Shown here in pieces: positions 57,926 through 64,000 of a DNA stretch of 64,000 nucleotides. Each line of letters starts with the position of its first letter. Position 1 is the stretch's first letter. This DNA comes from Bin87 sp963666865 (GTDB lineage: Bacteria > Chloroflexota > Dehalococcoidia > Lucifugimonadales > UBA3495): the NCBI GenBank assembly GCA_963666865.1, contig OY763072.1, positions 558,001 through 622,000 of the forward strand, read 5' to 3'. The position numbers and the translations under genes were made by a program. A model generated the notes under the pieces. The model was not told the origin of the DNA, made no database searches, and saw nothing but the letters and a program-made list of their open reading frames with translations.

Positions 57926-59397
57926 AGATACGATACGCGTGCTGGATCCTGGCCACCCTGGCGCTGGGGTTGTTGTCCCTGGCAGCGTGCGCACAACCCG
58001 GCGCTGCGCCCCCGGCAGAGACCGCGGCGGAACCGCCGTTGGCGGTTGCGCCCACCGCCCTGCCGGCCGATGCCTTGGCCGCCGTCGATGAATTCGCCAG
58101 CCAACGCATCGCTCTGGATGAAGAATGGGGCCAGATTCGTGAAGAGTTTGACCAATGGAGCGCCGGATTGACGCCCTGCCTACCCAACTCCATGCGCCAG
58201 GCGCTCAACGGTTTCGCCATCGAGTTTAATGACGTTACGCAGCAGGCTCGCGACCTGACCCGGACCCAGACCACCGGGGAATTGGCTGATATTCTGATAG
58301 CGGCCGCGCAAGATGAAGAGGCGGCGTATCGACAGCTACGCGACCGCTGGCAGCCCAACAACGTCGCGCTGTTCGAGGCGGTCGAAACCCAGCGCGCCAA
58401 AGCGGCCCAGGCGCACAGCAAAGCCCAGGACCGGGCCATTGAGCTAAGGGAAACCTTCGAGGATTCTCCCGACCCCGAAACGGTTGAGGAGTTTTCCCAG
58501 GCCTTCGACAAAGTCAAAAACGACTGGCAAAACCTTCACGACGAGTACACGGAACTGCGGGAAGAGGCGGAGAGCATGGAAGTCCAGGAGGTGCTGGACG
58601 GGCTGGACGAACTCATCAAGAAGTTGAACGCGGTAATCGACGCCTTGGATGAATTGCCCCACCTGGCCGGCACAGAAAAGACGGTGGACGATTTGCTGAG
58701 CGCGGCCAAAGCCGAGAGAAAGGAGCTGAGAACCGCCGCGAAACCCGTCAAAAGCAGCGCCGCCAAAACCATCTCCACCAAAACGAGCGCCGCCAATGCC
58801 GATGCCGAGGAGACTTCAAGCGACGAGGATGAAAAAAAGCCCACCCCCGCCCCTACCAAAGCGGCCAGCGCCCAGAAAGAAGAGGCCGCAGTGTCCCTGA
58901 AACTCCCCAGCTTTACAAAAGTGGACGCAAGCGTGGAGAAAAGCGCAACGGCCCTGAAACAGGCCGCCCGCACCGTGCGCAGCATTGCCGACTTGGACGT
59001 CGAAGAGAGCCTGGGAGAGCTGGCGACGTTCAACTCCGAGCACCGGCGGCTGCGTTCCGCGTGGGATGATTTTCACGACGACTACAACGCCTGGCGAGAA
59101 AGCGAAGGCGGTTGCAACCGGGCCGATGTGATCGGGGAACTGGACCAATTCAGCCTGCGCATGAGCAGTCTTACCAGGGACGTGCGAGCCCTGCCGCAAA
59201 AGGGATTCCTGCTGCCCATGTACACCCTGATGGTGGAAGCGGCCGAGCGGGAAGAGACCGCCATGCGCACCCTCCGTTACACCTGGCAACCGTTCACCGT
59301 GGATGCTTTCAAGGGCCTCCACGAGCAGCGAATCGTAACCGACGGTCTGCGCCGGGAGACGGCAATCGGGATCGAAGAGCTGAAAACCCGGTTTTAG
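57922..59397 (+). CDS. Secreted coiled-coil lipoprotein
   Basis: 491 residues; the ATG overlaps the stop of the previous gene (ATGA). A lipoprotein signal ends at Cys23 (LLSLAACAQ). The mature protein is almost entirely helical and charged, with two similar parts of about 150 residues. Each has a W-x3-F/H-D-pattern and an R-x-T-W-Q-P-type closing: LRDRWQPNNVALFEAVETQR and LRYTWQPFTVDAFKGLHEQR. A Lys/Ala/Pro-rich linker (residues ~270-315) separates them. It probably forms a helical bundle or scaffold at the outer face. Function unknown. Confidence 0.75.
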   Translation: MKIRYACWILATLALGLLSLAACAQPGAAPPAETAAEPPLAVAPTALPADALAAVDEFASQRIALDEEWGQIREEFDQWSAGLTPCLPNSMRQALNGFAIEFNDVTQQARDLTRTQTTGELADILIAAAQDEEAAYRQLRDRWQPNNVALFEAVETQRAKAAQAHSKAQDRAIELRETFEDSPDPETVEEFSQAFDKVKNDWQNLHDEYTELREEAESMEVQEVLDGLDELIKKLNAVIDALDELPHLAGTEKTVDDLLSAAKAERKELRTAAKPVKSSAAKTISTKTSAANADAEETSSDEDEKKPTPAPTKAASAQKEEAAVSLKLPSFTKVDASVEKSATALKQAARTVRSIADLDVEESLGELATFNSEHRRLRSAWDDFHDDYNAWRESEGGCNRADVIGELDQFSLRMSSLTRDVRALPQKGFLLPMYTLMVEAAEREETAMRTLRYTWQPFTVDAFKGLHEQRIVTDGLRRETAIGIEELKTRF

Positions 59398-59398
59398 G

Positions 59399-60886
59399 TT
59401 ATTTATTCGCGCGCCGCCTCCGGATCGCCGTTAATGCCAGCAGCCCCGCCGGAAACGCCAGGATAGCAATCGACGCTGTTTCCGACGTCGCTTTGCCTTC
59501 ACGAACCGACGCGGCCCCACAGCCACCAGACGAACGGTTTTGCTCACCGGACGGGCTAACCGGACCACCCCCGGATCTCGGCCCCGAAGGGCCGGCGGGC
59601 GTCGGTTTTGGGGTGTACGTCGGCGCTGGCGTCGCGGTGGGTTCAGGCGCCGGAGTTGACGGCCGCGTTGCCTCGGGCGTCGCAGCCACTGGCGCCGGCG
59701 TGGGTCGCCGGGTCGGCAGCACCTGCAAGGGCGGCAGCGGCGGAGTGGACAGGTCTCGCGGGGATAGGTCCACGCTTTCACGCCACCGATTGTCCAGCTC
59801 GGGTACTGTCAAACCGTAGGCCGCCTGCAACGCTTTCTCGAAATTGTGAGTGGAGCGGATCTCTTCAAACAGTTCCACCATTTTCTCCGGGCCAAAAGAG
59901 TCCAGCATATAGGTCACCACGGCGTGGCCCTGCCCGTAATTGCGCAGCGTCTCCGTGGGCGTGCCAGCGTAGGTGCGGAGGCTGGACAGGGGCGGCACTT
60001 GTTCGTTGCGGATGGCGGCCTGTATATATCGCTCGAATTCGTTGTCGGGATCACGCTCCGAATAAACGGCCAGACCTTCGTTGAGCCAGGTGTGCACTTG
60101 CCCGTAGGCGCTGCCGGCGGCGTCAGCGACCAGCAGATGGGTGAACTCATGGGCTGCGGTGGTCAGAATATTGTCGCCGGCGAAGAAGTCCATGGAGCCG
60201 TCCACCAGCAGGGTTCTCTCGTCGGTGTGAGCCTGCCCCAGGGTTCTGAGCTGCTGTTGCGCCACTCGGGAAGCCGGCGGAAGCGCCGCCCGCATATCCT
60301 GGTAGTCCGAATAAACCACTATATTCATGGGCTCGGTTAATTCGACGCCCAGGATCGGCTTCATAAAGTCGTAGGTATCGGCGGCCACGGCCAGCACGGC
60401 GTCGGCCCGTGCCTCGGATTGGTCGTTGTGGTGGTAGTAGTACACGTTGATGAGACCTTCTGAAACCGAATCCCAATCCAGCCCCCGGTTCAGATAGACA
60501 ATCACCGCCGGTTCGGTTTCCACAACGTTTCCGTCCGCGGTTCGAATGTCGAAATAATAAGATAAGCGTGTGCCCGTTGGGATGTACTCGTTAGCGGTCC
60601 GGCTTTGGAACTGCGCTTCGCCGGAAATGGCCGTGCCCGGCTCGAACTCCACCGCGCGATAGACGCTGCGGCTGGATTGGCCCAGCTTGCGGACGTACAC
60701 CCGGACCTCTTCGATGGGAATGGAGCTTTCCGCGTCGATGTAAAACCGCAGCCCATCGGGAAATCGGTTCTCCACTCCCTGGTGAGTGACCGTGACGCTG
60801 CTTTGCGCGACAACCTGTTGCGCCGGCAGAGTGGCAACGGCAATGACCAAAATCAAGGCGGAAATGACGATGAGCGATGTTTTCAC
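59399..60886 (-). CDS. Secreted gluzincin-type metallopeptidase with C-terminal anchor
   Basis: 495 residues. A signal peptide (~residues 1-28) leads to a beta-rich domain, then a peptidase-MA-like catalytic domain: HEFTH at 246-250 and the third ligand Glu270 in WLNEGLAVYSERD. A Pro/Thr-rich stalk (about 385-440) follows, then SSGGCGAASVREGK, a hydrophobic helix (ASIAILAFPAGLLALTAI) and RRRRANK. The tripartite C terminus resembles protein-sorting signals. Its ATG overlaps the stop of the HigA-like gene by four bases, so it belongs to that operon. It converges on the lipoprotein gene, one base apart. Confidence 0.88.
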   Translation of the reverse strand: MKTSLIVISALILVIAVATLPAQQVVAQSSVTVTHQGVENRFPDGLRFYIDAESSIPIEEVRVYVRKLGQSSRSVYRAVEFEPGTAISGEAQFQSRTANEYIPTGTRLSYYFDIRTADGNVVETEPAVIVYLNRGLDWDSVSEGLINVYYYHHNDQSEARADAVLAVAADTYDFMKPILGVELTEPMNIVVYSDYQDMRAALPPASRVAQQQLRTLGQAHTDERTLLVDGSMDFFAGDNILTTAAHEFTHLLVADAAGSAYGQVHTWLNEGLAVYSERDPDNEFERYIQAAIRNEQVPPLSSLRTYAGTPTETLRNYGQGHAVVTYMLDSFGPEKMVELFEEIRSTHNFEKALQAAYGLTVPELDNRWRESVDLSPRDLSTPPLPPLQVLPTRRPTPAPVAATPEATRPSTPAPEPTATPAPTYTPKPTPAGPSGPRSGGGPVSPSGEQNRSSGGCGAASVREGKATSETASIAILAFPAGLLALTAIRRRRANK

Positions 60887-61233
60887 GTTGCGAGTTCCTT
60901 CCGTTGACCCTTTGCTTCTATTTCCGTTACGTCAGAAGACGGATCTGGGATTTTCTGATCCGGCACAAAGCTGACCTTAAGCTTTGTGCCAGTAGCTTCG
61001 GCGACCCGACGCAAGGTGTTGACGGAAGGGTTGCTGCGCCAACCTTCTAAACGTATGACCGCCGACACATGAATGCCCATCCGCCTGGCCAACTCTTCTT
61101 GGTCAATTCCGGCGTGGCTGCGGGCGTCGAGTAGGGCGCTGATGAGTTCGTACTGTGGCTCCGATGCCTCGTAAGCCTCTCTATATTTCGGATCTTTCAT
61201 CCATTTCTCGTGCAATTCGGTCACTTTCGTCAT
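60883..61233 (-). CDS. HigA-like XRE-family antitoxin
   Basis: 116 residues. The second half is a helix-turn-helix of the Cro/CI type: DQEELARRMGIHVSAVIRLE and SNPSVNTLRRVAEATGTKLK. The first third (LHEKWMKDPKYREAYEASEP) is the usual HigA/DUF-like lead segment. Its ATG overlaps the stop of the toxin gene, and its own stop overlaps the peptidase gene start, so three genes are coupled. Toxin-first order is typical of HigBA. Confidence 0.87.
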   Translation of the reverse strand: MTKVTELHEKWMKDPKYREAYEASEPQYELISALLDARSHAGIDQEELARRMGIHVSAVIRLEGWRSNPSVNTLRRVAEATGTKLKVSFVPDQKIPDPSSDVTEIEAKGQRKELAT

Positions 61234-61580
61234 TGCAATACCTCCCTGGCTCGCTGGAGAGCTAATCGTATTTCCCGGCGTGGCGTCGCCCGAGTTTTCT
61301 TGATGAATACCCGTACTACCACGACCCTCCGCCGCCGTACCGCGACGTAAATAGCGCGCGATATGCCATCACTTCCGCGCAGTCTCATCTCCCAAAGAGG
61401 CCCTTCCAAATGGCGCACGTGCGGCATACGCATACTTTGCAAACCTCTTGCCTCTATCATACCGCTGATGCGCACGAAATCGGCTCGCATATCATCGGGC
61501 AACGACTCAATTTCGGCGTCCACCGTTTCATTCAGGGTTTCTACCGTCCAAGCAACATTTCGGTCTCTGGTCATGTCCAT
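61230..61580 (-). CDS. HigB/phage Gp49-like toxin
   Basis: 116 residues; ATG 61574 is an alternative start. A RelE-fold protein of the Gp49 (PF05973) group: VDAEIESLPDDMRADFVRIS, GMIEARGLQSM, HLEGPLWEMRLRGSDGISRA, VVVRVFIKKTRATPRREIRL. The Lys/Arg-rich strand VFIKKTRATP is the expected active region. It is the first gene of the toxin-antitoxin-peptidase unit. Confidence 0.87.
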   Translation of the reverse strand: MDMTRDRNVAWTVETLNETVDAEIESLPDDMRADFVRISGMIEARGLQSMRMPHVRHLEGPLWEMRLRGSDGISRAIYVAVRRRRVVVVRVFIKKTRATPRREIRLALQRAREVLQ

Positions 61581-61701
61581 ACCGTTCTTGACCGCCGATG
61601 CGGCTCATCCTACAATCTTACCGTCGCAGCATCCCGTCGTGTAGTGTCGCGCGAATGCGGGTCGTTGCCGATTATTCCAAACAATCGCGGTGGCTAACGC
61701 T

Positions 61702-62472
61702 ATGCCCATTAGAGTCGGTCGGGTGCCGTACCTGGAAGCCGAACCCTTTTACTTCGATATGGAGCGACGCGGCATCGAGCTGCGCGAGACGACTCCCCGC
61801 CAACTGGGCGAAGCCCTGGCCAACGGCGAGTTGGACGCCGGCCCGGCTCACCTGTCGGACGTCTTCCGCCTGGAGGACCGGTTTGAGCCGGTCAGCGGGT
61901 TTTGCTTTTCCACCTTGAGCCGGGCGGTGAGCGTGTGCCTGTACTCCCAGCATCCAATTGAAGAGTTGGGCGGCGTCACCATCGGGATCTCGGACGAAGA
62001 CGTCACGGCGGCAAAACTGCTCGAAGTCCTGCTGCGACACAAGCACCACGTCGAGCCGGGCGAGTTTGTGGACCGCCCGGGGGACGTGATCCGGCCCGAC
62101 GAGACCTACGACGCTTTTCTGCTCATTGGAAACCGGGCGCTGCGACGGCGACGGGGCACCCGGGGTTTTACCCACCGATTCGATCTAGGACAGGAATGGA
62201 CCCAGTGGACGAACCTGCCTTTCGTGTTCAACCAGTGGGTGATGCGAAAAGACATGGACGACCGGGACAAAGCAGTGCTGGAGGATACGTTGTACGTGGG
62301 GTTGGAAGAAGGGGTGGACGGCCTCTACCATCTGAACGAACCTCGTGATGAGTTGCTGATGCTGCCCAGGGACGTGGTGGAGTACATTCAGGGAATCCGG
62401 TATTACATTGGGCGCTCGGAACAGCAGGCCATTGCCCGCTTTCGGGAGTACCTGGAGCAGGTGGGCGGCTGA
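61702..62472 (+). CDS. MqnA-like menaquinone biosynthesis protein
   Basis: 256 residues from ATG 61702; a GTG four codons upstream is possible. The start IRVGRVPYLEAEPFYFDMER matches the periplasmic-binding-protein-like MqnA family, which dehydrates chorismate in the futalosine pathway. Continues with LGEALANGELDAGPAHLSDV, DEDVTAAKLLEVLLRHKHHV and a C-terminal YIQGIRYYIGRSEQQAI. The usual catalytic Ser/Asn pocket residues are not checked individually. A related ABC-binding protein is the alternative, but no signal peptide is present. Other futalosine genes are not seen. Confidence 0.8.
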   Translation: MPIRVGRVPYLEAEPFYFDMERRGIELRETTPRQLGEALANGELDAGPAHLSDVFRLEDRFEPVSGFCFSTLSRAVSVCLYSQHPIEELGGVTIGISDEDVTAAKLLEVLLRHKHHVEPGEFVDRPGDVIRPDETYDAFLLIGNRALRRRRGTRGFTHRFDLGQEWTQWTNLPFVFNQWVMRKDMDDRDKAVLEDTLYVGLEEGVDGLYHLNEPRDELLMLPRDVVEYIQGIRYYIGRSEQQAIARFREYLEQVGG

Positions 62473-62505
62473 CCACGCCCTCCGCTACGCCCGCGAACCC
62501 GTCCG

Positions 62506-63360
62506 ATGGCCAAGGTTGTAGAACGAAGCAGCGCGGCAACCGGGCAACCCGCGTACATCTGCGACTATTCGCCGCCCCGTTCCGGACTCTCGCCGGACCT
62601 GCCGGAACCGCCGTCACAGGCTGACTTCATATCCGCCGCCTACAATCCGGGACGCGCCGTGCGCGTCAACTCGGTGGTCACGGCGGCGGTCTTGCGGGAC
62701 CGTTATGGCGCGGAGCCGATCTTCACGTTGGCGACGCGGGACATGAACCGGTTGGCATTGGAATCACTGCTCCTGGGAGGGCAAGCGCTGGGGCTGGAGA
62801 ATGTAATCGTCGTGGCCGGCGATCCCTTTGGGCCGCGGGACACGGCTGCCCCGGTCAACGATTACCGGGCCACCGAACTCATCGCCGCCATCGCCAGCAT
62901 GAACTCCGGCGCCGACCACCGAGGGAGATCATTGCGGGCGGCCACCGATTTCTGCATCGGCGCTACCGTGGATCTTGGACGCGGGATCCATCGGGAGGCG
63001 CATCTGGCAGCGCGCAAGGTAACGGCCGGAGCGGATTTCCTGATCACCCAGCCGGTGTACGATCCGGCGGACGTCGCTCGGTTCGCGGACGTTTTCGCCA
63101 GCATGGCCCCCGGATCCGCGGCGCCGGTGTTCTACGGCGTAGGTCTGATGGAACCGGACGGCGTGTCCTTCGCCAGCGTCCCCCAGTGGGTGGCCGATGA
63201 CCTGGACAGGGGACGCTCCGGCGTGGACATTGCCTTGCAGGTGTGGGAGGGATTGCGCGGCGCCGGGGCAGCTGACTGTTACGTTGTTCCGCCGATCCGA
63301 CGCAGCGGAGCCAGGAATTACGCGGCCGCCGGGCAGTTTCTGGCCGCACACGCCCCCTAA
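62506..63360 (+). CDS. Methylenetetrahydrofolate reductase family protein
   Basis: 284 residues with a MetF-type TIM-barrel: RVNSVVTAAVLRDRYGAEPI, FTLATRDMNRLALESLLLGG, LENVIVVAGDPFG, FCIGATVDLGRGIHREAHLA, ARKVTAGADFLITQPVYDPA and PVFYGVGLMEPDGVSFASVP. The FAD-binding residues fit the family. It is followed by a small DUF3467-like gene. The N-terminal 25 residues are unusual and Ser/Pro-rich. Confidence 0.9.
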   Translation: MAKVVERSSAATGQPAYICDYSPPRSGLSPDLPEPPSQADFISAAYNPGRAVRVNSVVTAAVLRDRYGAEPIFTLATRDMNRLALESLLLGGQALGLENVIVVAGDPFGPRDTAAPVNDYRATELIAAIASMNSGADHRGRSLRAATDFCIGATVDLGRGIHREAHLAARKVTAGADFLITQPVYDPADVARFADVFASMAPGSAAPVFYGVGLMEPDGVSFASVPQWVADDLDRGRSGVDIALQVWEGLRGAGAADCYVVPPIRRSGARNYAAAGQFLAAHAP

Positions 63361-63431
63361 ACCCGCTATAATGACGGCCAACTGCCGTATCGCCCTGCTG
63401 CGGTGGCTCCGCGGTCGGGGCCGGAGGTCTT

Positions 63432-63836
63432 ATGCCCATCATCCAACGCCCCTACGTGCCGCCGGAAGACAAGCCTCCCCAGGAGGATAGCTACGTTAAT
63501 CCCGGAGACATTGCGTCGTTGAACGTCAACACCGCGACCGCGCCGGCGGTTGCCGCTGTCGAAGCGCCCAGCCCGCTGGATCCGATCACCTTCTACAGCG
63601 ACTCTTTCCACATCTTCAGCAGCCTGTATTCCGCCGTCCTCTTCTTCGGTGAGCAGGTTGAGGAACGGGAGCCGATCCTGCGCGCCCGCATCAAGGTCAG
63701 TCCCCAAATGATGAAGGCCATTGCGGTCCTGGCGGCCAAACACGTGCGGGAATATGAGGAAGCCGTGGGCCCCATCACCCTGCCGGAGCAGGTGTACGCC
63801 GCGTGGGAAATTGACCCGGACGGGCATTCCCACTGA
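63432..63836 (+). CDS. DUF3467-like protein
   Basis: 134 residues. A Pro-rich N-terminal tail (PYVPPEDKPPQ) is followed by a compact domain: FYSDSFHIFSSLYSAVLFFG, RARIKVSPQMMKAIAVLAAK, HVREYEEAVGPITLPEQVY. The strand-then-helix pattern fits DUF3467 proteins, about 100 residues. Function unknown. It is followed 17 bases later by the last gene. Confidence 0.65.
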   Translation: MPIIQRPYVPPEDKPPQEDSYVNPGDIASLNVNTATAPAVAAVEAPSPLDPITFYSDSFHIFSSLYSAVLFFGEQVEEREPILRARIKVSPQMMKAIAVLAAKHVREYEEAVGPITLPEQVYAAWEIDPDGHSH

Positions 63837-63853
63837 CCGATGGGGGACGCGGT

Positions 63854-64000
63854 ATGACTACTCCCGACCCAAACGGTGAACCGGCCGGGCAGCGCTTCGG
63901 CTTGCGGGATACGGACGATCCCGTAGGCGAGGGGCGCCCGCTGGGCGAGGACATCTCCCTCCCGGTCGACGTCATCCCCAACGCGAACACCGCGTTGCCC
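63854..64000 (+). CDS. Start of an unknown gene (3' end outside window)
   Basis: ATG 63854 with GGGGGACGCGG before it opens 49 codons that run to the edge: TPDPNGEPAGQRFGLRDTDD and VGEGRPLGEDISLPVDVIP. No domain can be named. It is on the same strand as the DUF3467-like gene and 17 bases after it. Confidence 0.5.
   Translation, partial: MTTPDPNGEPAGQRFGLRDTDDPVGEGRPLGEDISLPVDVIPNANTALP

Overview
The window reads as a GC-rich bacterial chromosome segment, most likely Chloroflexota (Dehalococcoidia or SAR202-like). This is inferred from content: lipoproteins with EVTRVVV-type linkers after the lipobox, many Uma2-family genes, luciferase-like monooxygenases, stand-alone substrate-binding lipoproteins, a futalosine-type mqnA, and PaREP1/HEPN-like small proteins. 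I saw no rRNA, tRNA, CRISPR array, transposase or phage gene.

Region by region. 1-5.5 kb: the tail of a flavoprotein, then an accessory patch with a degenerate MNT/HEPN pair, a Cys-rich small protein, a winged-helix protein, a broken vsr gene, a luciferase-like monooxygenase and two paralogous coiled-coil proteins, one carrying a 42-bp tandem repeat. 5.6-11.1 kb: an MFS transporter, a tandem Uma2 pair, a serpin lipoprotein and ATP sulfurylase. 11.3-20.7 kb: Cache and VWA lipoproteins, enoyl-CoA hydratase, a PaREP1-like protein, a NYN nuclease, threonine synthase, two Uma2 genes, an inositol-monophosphatase-like enzyme and an SDR. 20.7-22.6 kb: HEPN and RelB/YafQ toxin-antitoxin type genes. 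22.6-31.5 kb: a signalling island with two near-duplicate histidine kinases, two substrate-binding lipoproteins and a partner-switching set (STAS, REC-PP2C phosphatase, RsbW-like kinase). 31.6-37.5 kb: MFS, HpcH-type aldolase, ThDP enzyme, ABM monooxygenase, a membrane protein and an alkyltransferase-like protein. 37.5-45.5 kb: small and secreted proteins, including a matrixin-like protease, then a second luciferase-like enzyme, an atypical response regulator and a two-gene D-glutamate cyclase. 45.5-50.4 kb: uvrB, Uma2 and yebC-ruvC-ruvA. 50.5-55.4 kb: MATE exporter, three VOC proteins and an amidohydrolase. 55.5-61.6 kb: an envelope proteolysis cluster and a HigBA-like pair whose operon runs into a secreted peptidase. 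61.7-64 kb: mqnA-like, MTHFR-like and two small genes, the last cut by the window edge.

The most coherent system is the signalling island at 22.6-31.5 kb. One operon encodes an anti-anti-sigma factor, a receiver-PP2C phosphatase, an anti-sigma-type kinase, an amino-acid-type binding lipoprotein and a histidine kinase. A second kinase with an almost identical catalytic core is divergent from a betaine-type binding lipoprotein. No permease or ATPase accompanies either binding protein, so a sensing role is plausible (inference).

Three families of short repeats are scattered between genes. Some have been absorbed into gene ends.
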